Shown piece after piece: positions 54,565 through 64,000 of a DNA stretch of 64,000 nucleotides (positions within the stretch are counted from its first letter, which is position 1; each line of letters begins with the position of its first letter). Both the position numbers and the translations under genes were made by a program. The notes under the pieces are model-generated. The model made no database searches, had not been told where the DNA came from, and saw only the letters and a program-made list of their open reading frames with translations. This DNA comes from Patiria pectinifera (lineage: Eukaryota > Echinodermata > Asteroidea > Valvatida > Asterinidae). The stretch lies in the NCBI GenBank assembly GCA_029964075.1, contig CM057135.1:21912863-21976862 (forward strand), read 5' to 3'.

Positions 54565-55215
54565 TCCCGACAAGGTCTCACAGGTGAAAGACTGGCCCAT
54601 TCCGCAAAATCGCAAAGAGCTTCTGAGACTTCTTGGTTTTACTGGGTATTACCGACGGTTTGTGAAGGGTTATTCTCTCATCGCTGCTCCACTCTACAAA
54701 CTAACATCAGGGGACCCGAAACTTCGAAAGAAAGGAAAGAGGAAAGTGTCCAGTCCAATTCCACCCTTCGTCTGGGATGACCAGTGTCAAACAGCATTTG
54801 ACTTGCTTAAGCACCATCTCACGTCACCACCGATACTCGCTTATGCAGACTACACCATTCCGTTCATACTTCAAACCGATGCGTCCGGACAGGCCTTTGT
54901 GCGGTGCTGAGTCAGATCCAGAATGGCAAGGAGCGAGTGATCGCGTACGCAAGCAGATGACTGACCCCAGCTGAATCCAGATATCCTGCGCACAAGCTGG
55001 AGTTTCTGGCGTTGAAATGGTCAGCTACAGATAAATTTCGTGACTACCTGTTGAACAACAAGTTCTCGGTCCTGACGGATAATAATCCGTTACTGTACAT
55101 CACATCATCAGCAAAGTTGGACGCCACTGGACAGAGGTGGGTTGCCGCTCTTTCGCAGTTTGACTTTACTGTTAAGTACCGGCCAGGCAAGAACAACGGA
55201 GCAGCTGATGCCCTG
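54518..55215 (+). pseudogene. Gypsy RT connection and RNase H
   Basis: It continues in the next frame with GFTGYYRRFVKGYSLIAAPL and the RNase H start FILQTDASGQAF. A frame change near 54895 and a TGA at 54958-54960 interrupt, then LTDNNPLLYI and ADALSRKPQ complete the domain. At least two lesions. Confidence 0.88.
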
Positions 55216-57111
55216 TCGAGGAAGCCTCAGTCTGAAACGACCAGAACCTCTATAGCTTTTCAGAGGGACGCTGTTACCATTCCCAGTGATGTTGTTCAGG
55301 CATTGTGTTCTGGTCATCCTCATGCCACTCGACTGTTCATGGAGCCTACATCGGTTCAGTGTCAAATGTCAACACGACAGAAAACAGATCCAAATACTCC
55401 CGAAGCTCCTCTCAGGGTTCTGCATCAGTTAACACCAGAGGACATCATGACAGCACAGCGAGACGACCCCCATATCGGCCGAGTTATCCTGTTTCTTGAG
55501 CAGAACAAGAAACCTTCATCTCTCGATAGGATGAATCAACCACCTGAGTGTTTAATCTATCTCCGTCAGTGGAACAGATTACAGTTGAGGGATGATGTCT
55601 TGTATCGATCCAGAGCAGCAGCAAATGGAGAACAATCTTTCCAGCTCGTTCTCCCGCCAGAGTTCAGAGAAACAGCTTTGACTTGTCTTCATAACGATCT
55701 AGGACATCTGGGTACTGAACGAACTATAGATATGGTCAGACGCCGATTCTTCTGGCCGAAGATGGCAGAAGATGTGAAACACTGGTGCGAAAGCTGCGAG
55801 AGGTGCTGTCTGAGGAAAACCCCGCCATCAAAGACCAGAGCCCCACTAGTCAACATCATCAGCAGTGAACCACTTGAACTCGTTGGGATAGATTTCCTCA
55901 AACTCGAGCAATCTAAAGGAGGCATTGAAAACATCTTGGTCATCACTGATCATTTTACGAAATACGCACATGCCTACCCCACACGCGACCAGAAGGCATC
56001 CACAGTCGCCAAAATCATCTGGCAAAACTTCATCCTTCATTATGGTTTCCCAGTTAGAATCCACTCGGATCAAGGAAGGAACTTTGAGGGACAGCTGATA
56101 CGAGACTTGTGCAAAATCTGTGGAATCAAGAAAAGCAGAACAACTCCATATCACCCGCAGGGTAATGGTCTCACGGAGAGATTTAACCATACTCTTCTCA
56201 ACATGCTAGGAACTCTCGACCTCAACGACAAACTTGACTGGAAACAACATGTTGGTGCCATGACCCACGCGTACAATTCCACCCGTCATGAGTCGACAGG
56301 ATACGCCCCATTTTACCTGATGTTTGGTCGTCATCCAAATCTACCAATCGACCTCATGTTTGGACTTGCTTCTGAAGAAACCAGAGTTGCCCCATCATAT
56401 GATGAGTTCGTAGAAAACCTTAGAGAGAACCTGCACTCCTCATACAAAACAGCCCAAAACATCGCAGAGAAGGCTCACGCCAAGCAAAAGCGGCTGTATG
56501 ATCGACGAACATCTGAAGGGCCTCTGTATCCAGCAGATCGAGTTCTCGTCCAACGTAAACACATCGTCGGTACTCAAAAGCTGGCAGACCGATGGGAAAC
56601 CCCTCCATATGTTGTCATTTCTAAACATCCGAGTCTCCCAGTATACGTCGTAGCCAATCAGGAAACTGGTAAAGAGAGGACACTGCACAGAAACTTACTG
56701 ACTCCCTGCATGTTCCTGCCTGTTGACATCAAGCCTGATGAGTCGTCTGACAGAAAAGAGGAATCGAAAGAAACAGATAAAGTAAAACAGGTTGAAGAAC
56801 AGTCTCATCCAGATAAAGACCGATCTGTCAGCACGCCAGCAGAATACCATGAAGATGATGATGAGTCCAGCGATGATGCAGTGTACGTAGCATTCAATCC
56901 CACTGAAACAAGTCTTCCTCGTGAAGATAAACACAAGATGACCACAACAGTATACGGAGATGTGTCTGAACGACAGCAGCTGAACGACACACTCGACCAC
57001 TGTCGATCCAACTTGGCATCAGATCCTGCATCTCTTTTGCCCTCGCCGTCATCATCTTCTCCATCCTCGTCCTCATCCCCATCGTCGTCGGCACTACCAA
57101 CCTCCTCATCC
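55216..57111 (+). CDS. Gypsy integrase, cut by the hAT insertion
   Basis: The open frame contains the zinc-binding domain (HNDLGHLGTERTIDMV with CESCERC), and the catalytic core: Asp in LVGIDFLKL, Asp in IHSDQGRNFEG, Glu in GNGLTERFNHTL, with 35 residues between the last two (DD35E). The C-terminal part has a GPY/F-like beta region (DRWETPPYVVI) then an acidic, Ser-rich tail. The hAT element enters in that tail at 57112. The frame resumes at 62030. Confidence 0.92.
57104..57111 (+). repeat. hAT target-site duplication, left
   Basis: CCTCATCC, repeated at 62022-62029. Eight bases, as usual for hAT elements. Confidence 0.9.
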
Positions 57112-57129
57112 CAGAGTTGTAACGAGTCA

Positions 57130-57290
57130 CTGATTTTTGTGACTCGAGTCGAGTCGAGTCATTTTAAAGAAGTGACTCGAGTCGAGTCATTAGGTCAACA
57201 AGGTCGAGTCGAGTCGAGTCGAGTCACAGTGTGTGGTCGAGTCGAGTCGAGTCGAGTCAAGTATTTAGCTCGAGTCAATTCGAGTCACAA
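57130..57290. repeat. hAT subterminal GACTCGAGTC array, right-hand side of the gene
   Basis: About ten overlapping copies of GAGTCGAGTC / GACTCGAGTC. GACTCGAGTC is itself palindromic. Such arrays are likely transposase-binding sites. They match the array at 61815-62010. Confidence 0.85.
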
Positions 57291-57518
57291 ATATTTGGAC
57301 ACTATACAATTAGTACAATAAAAAGCAACACACACAAGAGAGAAAGTCATTTTCTTTTGTTTTTTATTTTAAATTCGGGACACTACATGTGGTACGTGAC
57401 ACCACATTTGACTCAAAAATAAAAAAGGGGGTGCCAGCTGATCGCCATCCAACTAATGGGGGCACTTATCAAACCACGTGTGCATGTAAACCTGTATACA
57501 GTAACCCCTTCACAAGGT

Positions 57519-57915
57519 TTACTTGCTCACGTGGTTTGACTTCAGAAAAACCAGGTCTGACAGCAACTTGTCACCTAGACGAGCCCGATGAGGTCTGATT
57601 ACTAGTCCTCCACGGCTAAAGACTCTTTCCACTGGAGCGCTTGATGCTGGAATTGCCAGGGTTCTTCTGAAGAGAGGATAAAGGAGGTTAACTTTGCCCT
57701 TATTGATGTGCCAAAACTTCAGTGAACTTGTGGATTCTTCCTCTATCATGGCCATGTACTTTGTCAGCTGTGAAGCTGCTGATTTACCCCCACTGAGCTT
57801 TCTTCGTTTGTATGAAGAGAACAGTCTGGTGCAGTTTGAGGCAGTTTCATCCTCGTCTGTTGTCTCTTCCTGTGGACTGTCTGAAGTCATAGACTCAGCT
57901 TCCGTCACCACCAAA
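57519..57915 (-). CDS. hAT transposase, C-terminal exon (hATC dimerisation)
   Basis: The acceptor TTTCTGCACAG lies at its 5' edge. It encodes an acidic Ser/Asp-rich stretch, then KFWHINKGKVNLLYPLFRR and the hAT dimerisation signature SSAPVERVFSRGGLV followed by RPHRARL and LVFLK. It ends near 57519-57597. An intact frame. Confidence 0.9.
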
Positions 57916-58309
57916 TCTGTGCAGAAAAATAAAATGCATGTAGAGCAAAAAGGTTTCATTATTAATCAATGAAAACTAATTCTTGTTTTTACATAGAAGG
58001 GTGTGTTTTAATCAGTTAAGCTGTTTTTTTTTACCAGCACATGGAATCCACAATAAAGGTAAGGCCTTTTAGAGTTTGGTGTCATTTTAAATACTTGCAA
58101 CTTTACTGCCATTGCATGTACATGTACATGTACACGTGTATATGATGTGCACATGAATGAAATTTATCAAGACCTGTCATAAAAGAGCTTCAGTTTGCAA
58201 ACCCTTTCATTACAAACAAAATACATGTACTTGCAAGATTTTCTGAGTTAAAAAAAGGAAAGAAAAAGCTAAACAAATCACCATTACCCATGCAAGAATT
58301 ACACATTCT

Positions 58310-58940
58310 CACCTCTAGCTCTCAAGCGGATGACCTCTTTTTTCTCTTCAGGTATACTGACATCAATTAGCCACTGCATTCCAAATGAAGGGTCTAGTAC
58401 AGCTGCTAGGATGTAGATGTCCTCTCCAAATGGATGAATGTTTCCCACCTCAACTTCTCCTCCTTCACTCATACCAACCGTGCAGAAAATCCCATGGAAG
58501 CGTCTCTTCAGAGACGAGTGCAGCTCCGTGACAAGCAGCTTGAGGAACTTCACTTTCTTTGTGCAGTTCACAAGGTGTCTGTTCAATGCGAGAACAGTGG
58601 GCAGAACAAAACTTATTGTAGGTATTTGCTCTCCTTGTGTAAGGTTGGTGGCCTCTGAGAAGGGCTGTAGTATGTCCACCATCTCTTTCAGTTGTGCCCA
58701 TTCACGTACTGTTAGTACAATCTCTGGATGACCTGCATCTTTACAAGTGTCCGATAACTGTTGGTGACCCAGTGAAGTGACTGACAACAGCTGTTTGAAA
58801 ACAGAGTTCCACCGGGTGGAGTTGGGGGCTGGAATACACCTCTCAGAGCCAAACGTCTTCTCAAAAGACTCTTTGAACACAGTGCTGGAGTGCAGGAGTG
58901 TTGTTACTCTTGACACTTTTGACATAGCTGGCCTATTAAC
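58310..58940 (-). CDS. hAT transposase, middle exon
   Basis: An open frame after TTCATGTGTTTAG. Contains NSTRWNSVFKQLLSV and EWAQLKEMVDILQPFSEAT, the insertion-domain landmarks of ZBED/hAT transposases, and ends at ILAAVLDPSFGMQWL and LRARG before GTGAGAATG. Confidence 0.88.
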
Positions 58941-59589
58941 TAAACACATGAAATAAAAAAATATAAGTTAACTATTCAACAAGAAAAAAAATTGTTTACC
59001 AATTTTGTTTTTAATAAAGGAAGTAATGTCAAAATTGTCTATTTTTCTCAAACGATATCACCCCCCCAAAAAAAGAACCACTTAATTACTTTTCAAATTC
59101 TGTAATCTGTATACTTTTAAGGACATGCTCCTTCTCTTTAAATAGGGAAGGGTACACATAGTTCCTGCCCAATATCAGATTTGATATTGTACTTAAGGGA
59201 CTAGGAACCAGTCTAATTCCCAGAGCCAGGACAGATCTAAATGTGCGCCAAAAAAAATGGAAATGGAAAAAATGCTACATTCTTAGGGGTAGCAGAGAGT
59301 ATAATGCCAAAAATGGGGAAAGAGCTTTGGAAATTGAAATAAAAAAGGACATTTTTTAAGAAGAAATCAAAATATAATCAAAATATATGTTTTAAATATA
59401 TATTGAATGTTATCTCTTCATGTTTTTTTTTAATATTGTAATAATTGTTGCAATTCAGTTTTTTGCTGTGATGACAATTTTTAAAAAACCTTTTATGAAT
59501 GAATGAATGAATGAAAATGAAATAGCTTTATGCTTGCCATGGGAGGAATTTTGATGAAACAGTAGACTGTTAAGCTCTTACTTTTGCAG

Positions 59590-60146
59590 TGATTCAGGCC
59601 ATCACCAACACAGAGTTGAAGCGTGTGTGCAAAGCAGGAAAGTCGACCCCTCCGCGCAGTATTCTGGAATGTTGTGTCAATTTCCTGCTGGTCCTCATCA
59701 TCCAGGGCCTCCCATAAGGATGCATCATCAAGTTCTACTGCTGCATCCAAACATGATTCCAACTCTGCTTCAGTTGTGGTATCCTCAGCACTTGGAAATG
59801 ATGTTGTAAAAGCCTTTTTGACATTTGAGGCATTGTCAGTTATTATGAAGTCCAGTTTATTCTTTATTTTGTACTCATCCATGATCCTGTCAAATGCTGT
59901 TGCAATACGTTCACCTGTGTGTCGACCTACAAAACGATCACATGCCAGCGTATATGACATGAGTTTGAGTTGATCACCATGTTCTTCCATGACGTGTGCC
60001 GTGATACCCATGAAAGATCGCATCCTTCTGTCTGACCACAAGTCCACCGTTGTGTTAATAGCATCATGCTGGGCAAGCTTTCCAACTATGTCCTCCTTCA
60101 GTTCAGATGCTTTGCGTGTTATTTTATTTTCACTGTTTGTCGACAT
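59590..60146 (-). CDS. hAT transposase, exon with first catalytic residues
   Basis: It contains TVDLWSDRRMRSFMG (first Asp region), CDRFVGRHTGERIA, DFIITDNASNVKKAF (second Asp) and a Cys/His block (LSCFAHTLQLCV) ending at a donor GTAAGA near 59580. At the 5' side a frame change near 60155-60160 separates it from the preceding DPRYKPP segment. Confidence 0.88.
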
Positions 60147-60416
60147 GGAGGTTTGTATCGTGGATCAACCGTCTTCAGAAAGTTGGTAAATCCAGAGGAT
60201 TCGACGATTCGCAGGGGCATACTTTCAGTCACGATGAGATCCATTATCAGGAATCAGTGATGGCCTTGGCATGTGGACTCTTTGGGGCATAATAGCTGTC
60301 AGTTCCTCGAGCTGTTTTGTCCGACCGGTTTGGAAGAAAATTAGTTATGGATGACTGTCCAGCTCCAGGAGACTCACTTCTTGCTTTGTATTCTTCATAC
60401 CTACATGTACATGTAA
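60147..60416 (-). pseudogene. hAT transposase, linker exon, frameshifted
   Basis: It follows an acceptor ending TACATGTAG and encodes SSITNFLPNRSDKT, then after a change near 60245 MPLRIVESSGFTNFL and KTVDPRYKPP. The second change near 60157 leads to the next exon. These lesions probably inactivate the transposase. Confidence 0.7.
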
Positions 60417-60959
60417 ATACAGAGAGATAACACATTATTCACTATACATGTAGATACATCCCTGCCATTGCCTGTGCTATGTTGGGGCTAGCTGACCTAT
60501 TTTTTTTCTGTACTTAACTTAGTAAAAGTTTTAAAGTATGAAAGTGAAAATATTAACAGTAGGCCCCCTACTAACTTTTTTTTTTTAACAAAAAAAATCT
60601 TTTCTTTTGCGAATTAATGACATATTCTAGACAGTACATCAACGTTACAAGACCATACAATGCCATGAAAACAATTTTTTTTTAAATTTCACCTGACCTA
60701 GACATGTTTAATAACATTGATTAACAAAACATTACGAGAATTTAATACGGGGCTCCCTGACCACTGACCGTCATGACCGTATCCCAGATGATCATACATA
60801 AGTACATGTCATATGCAGTTCTACTTTCTGAGAAAAAAATAGGCCTATAATGCTATATCAAGTATTCAAGTTGCAACTTTTTTTATGCTAAAATATGACA
60901 CGTTTGGACCAAGCCCTTAATTCATGTTCTTGGACAATGCACAAGTTGGCTTATTACTT

Positions 60960-61122
60960 ACTGTCTTGCATGTTTTCCTTTTAAGTGTCTGGAAAAGTTC
61001 GACGATGTCCCCCAGCGCTCGCTGATGTTTGATTTGCAAAATGTGCACGACGCCGAATGCTTATTTTTCTGTTTGTCCACTTTGTAGTTAGCGAACCCAA
61101 ACGATACTACAGCTGGTTCCAT
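60960..61122 (-). CDS. hAT transposase, first exon with BED zinc finger
   Basis: The start is ATG 61122 (MEPAVVSFGFANY). The BED finger is visible as CTFCKSNISERWGTSSNFSRHLKGKH (given here as C-x2-C ... H-x4-H, spanning about residues 26-51). It ends at a GTAAGT donor near 60958. It would bind the element ends. Confidence 0.85.
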
Positions 61123-61814
61123 TGTGGACAGCTGTACGCGATTAATTTCTCCCACAAAAGATAAGGATTGTGAAAACAAGTTGCTGCGTGCACGTGTAGG
61201 GCCTATAAAAAACGTAGGTGAAAAGCGAACTCGGCTGCATGCTATGCGCATTAGTGGACGAAGTAATACATGGCACCGGTCTATTACGAAAATCCAAAGA
61301 CATAAAGTATGCTGTATGGTACCCAACCAACAGTTTTCATTGCTAGCCACGGCACAGATGTGAAACTTGGGTCTTATAACTGGTTTGGCTTCGGGTCTAG
61401 ATTTTGTTGTTCGCTGATCGCTGGCAACGTCAAAACCTAATTACATTATACAAAACTGTTTCTGATTATTTAAAGGTGGGCCCGTTCGTATCCAATTTTT
61501 TTGTGTGAAATCGGGACACAAATTTAGCCAGCGTTCCACCAAGAGCTTGATAAGAAATCGCCCGAAACCAATGTTGAAACCACGAATTGAGAAATGCGTT
61601 TTAAGTCTGGTTCCGGGTTTAGCATTACATGCTATAGAACCACAAGGTGGGAGTCCGCGACACGGTGTATGATTGTTGTATCATTATGGAGGAAGGAAAA
61701 CAGACGGCCGCTGTATAATTTGCGAACATAACGTGATGTGAACAAAAACTGGCAACGCGAACGGCGCGGCGTAAGTCATTGCAAATATTTTTCGCAAATA
61801 AGTTTTGCTTTTAT

Positions 61815-62010
61815 TTTTGGGACTCGAGTCTTATTAGCCTTCATCGAGTCGAGTCGAGTCATTCTGATGATGGACTCGAGTCGAGTCGAGTCATTTGCTC
61901 GCAGTGACTCGAGTCGAGTCGAGTCATTTACCCATCGGGACTCGAGTCGAGTCGAGTCGCCAAAAAATGTGACTCGAGTCGGACTCGAGTCGAGTCATTG
62001 ACTCGAGTCA
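61815..62010. repeat. hAT subterminal GACTCGAGTC array, promoter side
   Basis: Five or more clusters of GACTCGAGTCGAGTCGAGTC about 40 bp apart, inverted relative to the array at 57130-57290. Confidence 0.85.
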
Positions 62011-62021
62011 TTACAACTCTG

Positions 62022-62029
62022 CCTCATCC
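62022..62029 (+). repeat. hAT target-site duplication, right
   Basis: CCTCATCC, matching 57104-57111. Confidence 0.9.
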
Positions 62030-62314
62030 CCATCGTCGTCGGCACTACCAACCTCATCCAGCCAGTCCATGGAAACTCCACCTCAGGTCCGTCTCCCACA
62101 AAGACCACAGAGAACGCGAAGACCTCCAGATCGGTTGTCCTATGATTTTCTTGGACAAACTAAGCAGCACAGAGTTCCCATAGAAAAAAACAATAGAAGA
62201 ACTCTACCAGTCCAAATTACTGTCTGGAAGGAGGTTGTGGGCGAGGTGGAAAAGTCCAAAATTGGCAGAGACCAGGAAAAAGGTCGGTATGAGATTTATG
62301 CTTCGCCATATTGA
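62030..62314 (+). CDS. Gypsy pol, C-terminal tail after the hAT insertion
   Basis: It continues the Ser/Pro-rich pol tail (QVRLPQRPQRTRRPPDRLSY) and ends at TGA 62312-62314. The first 40 bases repeat 57071-57111, so the gypsy target already held a short tandem repeat, or the repeat arose with the insertion. Confidence 0.75.
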   Translation, partial: PSSSALPTSSSQSMETPPQVRLPQRPQRTRRPPDRLSYDFLGQTKQHRVPIEKNNRRTLPVQITVWKEVVGEVEKSKIGRDQEKGRYEIYASPY

Positions 62315-62684
62315 TTAATTAATGATTTGATTTGATTAAGAATATGTTGTATTAATTTTCCTGACATTTTAGGAAAAGTATCTCTTGTGTTAACAGCATT
62401 TGTTGCTAAGTTTGATCAGCAAAACTGACTGTTTATCCGTGTTGTGTAAGTAAGAGATAATCGATTTTGTGTACTTGCTATATTCTTTTGTTGGAATATT
62501 TCCCTCCTTATTCTGTGTATTATCAAACCAGGCGCCGGAATGATTTGCATGTAGTTTTGAGGAGTTTAGTACATAATATGCTTCAGTGCATGTTTTCTTT
62601 CTCGATTATTATTGTATAATTAATGTAAGGTTACTTCTGTAAATATTTGTAAATAATTGAAATGGCGAGGACGCCATTTTTCAA

Positions 62685-62696
62685 CAGAGGGGAGAA
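62685..62696 (+). promoter_or_regulatory. Polypurine tract
   Basis: AGAGGGGAGAA directly precedes the 3' LTR, the plus-strand primer site of LTR elements. Confidence 0.85.
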
Positions 62697-63024
62697 TGTC
62701 ACAGGCGTAAAAAGTATCCCCCCTTATTATTTTTTTGATTCACCCCGCAAACCTTTATTCTGATTCAAAGCATCGTCTTGAATATTCATTCATTGACCAA
62801 TCACTTTCGCCGTTACCACAATAGAGATTCGGAATACGGGGCGCGGCCCGCGTTAGCGCCATTCCAATGCTAACCGGAGCCGAGGGAACACGTTGTCCTA
62901 AACTGAGCTTCCCTTTCCCGTATTTTCATCTTTCAGTGAGTGTGACAATAAATCACCACGTCAGAACTGAGAAGCCGAGTCCTCTTCCCCTTTATTATTG
63001 ACTCTAATAATACCAAGGGTCACA
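62697..63024 (+). repeat. 3' LTR, 328 bp
   Basis: Starts TGTCACAGGCG, ends AAGGGTCACA; nearly identical to the 5' LTR. Followed by TAAA. Confidence 0.95.
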
Positions 63025-64000
63025 TAAATACACAAAGAAGTCGAAAGAATTATTTCCAAAACCAATTTTTGTACGAGCATGCAGTGTGTGTTTAATGCAA
63101 AATGTACAGAGCATTTAAAATCCAAATTTTCCCTGGGCCCATTAGTTCTCGAATACCCCAATGGTTAAAATTTGAATATTTTTTTTTAAACAGCTAGGCA
63201 GCAAAGGTTGAGAGTGGTCCATTGGGATTTGTAGAGGCCGGCCAGACTCCCCCGCCCCGTTCTAAATTCCACTTATGGATAATGGTAAACATACAATTTC
63301 ATGTTTACCACATTTCTCATATGTCATTTGTAATAGGTTAGTATGTACCTGCTAACATAACAGATGATGATTGGGGCTCCGCATCACACTTTCTTGATTG
63401 ATTGAGTGTTGAATCTGCTCTTGCTCTTGGAGCTGTACGAATGGTCTTAATGAACTTAACATTATTTTTGACTGCTTTGATGTGGTTTGTGACCTTTCAA
63501 CCTGAAGAGCTAGTGCCACTTAACCCTCACCCTCAATGGTATTTTGGTAAGAAACCCTGCCAATTAGTTGCAGCATCATGCAACACTTGTCTAAGTGACA
63601 AGCCTGCCAAGTGGAGCAAGATCTATCACGCCAAAAGTCTCTAGGCCAAACTACCTCAGGGTTTGTCATCACCCAGTGCAGCTGGATACAACTGTTGCAT
63701 TGTAACCGTTGCATTGTTCTATAGGACTGCCGGTAGCTCTCATTGTCTCAGAAGCTGGCCATTGATTATTGATGAAATGGTGTTGGTAGCTGATACATCA
63801 AAGTGTTCCAGTTCTTTTCCACGTGATGCAGTGTGTTGCGTCTGTTAGGATGAGGGTTAATGTTAAAAACAGCATATCCCACATCACGGCGGTAAACAAT
63901 TATTTTGCTATCACTTGCCAATAACTAAAAATATGATTCGAAAAGTTGAACAAAGACATTGACTGCAGAGGGCTAAAACCTGTGATATTCGGATCCATAC
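63025..64000. other. No gene seen
   Basis: The frame at 63402-63644 has a hydrophobic start, but neither splice sites nor motifs support it. Nothing else recognised. Confidence 0.4.

Larger units (their letters stand above)
57112..62021 (-). mobile_element. hAT transposon, 4.9 kb
   Basis: The ends are inverted copies of CAGAGTTGTAA(C/T)GA, a typical hAT terminus, with an 8-bp duplication. The transposase gene lies on the minus strand in at least five exons. Both subterminal regions are dense in GACTCGAGTCGAGTC words. It sits inside the Ser-rich end of the gypsy pol frame. Confidence 0.95.
50608..63024 (+). mobile_element. Ty3/gypsy LTR retrotransposon with hAT insertion
   Basis: Two LTRs (50608-50937 and 62697-63024), each TG...CA, are flanked by a TAAA target duplication (50604-50607, 63025-63028). 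A primer-binding-like site, Gag knuckle, protease, reverse transcriptase, RNase H and integrase lie in gypsy order, then a polypurine tract. Without the 4.9-kb hAT insert the element is about 7.5 kb. There are no env or chromodomain signs. Confidence 0.95.

Noticed and set aside
56695..57130. Minus-strand frames over the gypsy integrase tail
   Set aside because: Shadows of the Ser/Asp-rich pol tail.
63402..63644. 80-codon frame with hydrophobic start
   Set aside because: No splice signals, motif or neighbouring exon support.

Overview
The window is eukaryotic and almost certainly from an aquatic invertebrate. It is AT-rich with GT-AG introns, packed with transposons, and studded with short words such as ACATGTACATGT and AGGCCTA that I associate with marine deuterostomes; that last point is an impression, not a measurement. 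I see no operons, rRNA, tRNA or CRISPR. No host gene can be named with confidence; a few spliced candidates are listed at low confidence. Nearly all recognisable coding sequence belongs to mobile elements.

Layout. 1-5.5 kb: gene-free DNA with a degenerate tandem repeat, a palindromic MITE and a 16-bp minisatellite. 6.2-7.9 kb: a broken SGNH-hydrolase reading frame and a broken Gag-like start, probably from a tyrosine-recombinase (Ngaro/DIRS-like) retrotransposon. 7.9-9.7 kb: a short second copy of the Polinton-like element, abutting a damaged Tc1/mariner transposase. 9.7-13.3 kb: MITEs and tandem repeats.

13.4-26.4 kb: a decayed Polinton/adintovirus-like integrated element. It carries a TFIIB-like factor, several small structural or membrane proteins, an FtsK/HerA-type packaging ATPase, a probable major capsid protein, a retroviral-type integrase and a protein-primed DNA polymerase B. 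Genes lie on both strands, many with one-base frameshifts. A shared AT-rich promoter word precedes several starts, and a perfect 18-bp hairpin lies between two convergent genes.

26.4-30.7 kb: a MITE-like repeat, a possible small spliced gene, and a perfect 18-bp minisatellite (34.8 copies). 30.8-38.3 kb: a nested pair of DNA transposons. The inner one has an intact 728-residue transposase-like gene and a chromo-barrel-like partner gene. 38.5-43.8 kb: a segment between inverted repeats with an unidentified spliced gene. 44-46.8 kb: a broken tyrosine-recombinase-like gene. 48.3-48.9 kb: unidentified exons.

50.6-63.0 kb: a Ty3/gypsy LTR retrotransposon with about 1% LTR divergence, a 4-bp target duplication and a broken pol. 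A 4.9-kb hAT transposon is inserted in the end of its pol.

The most unusual object is the 13.4-26.4 kb virus-like element: its own TFIIB-like gene, its promoter words and its hairpin together suggest a virus-type transcription programme inside an animal genome.
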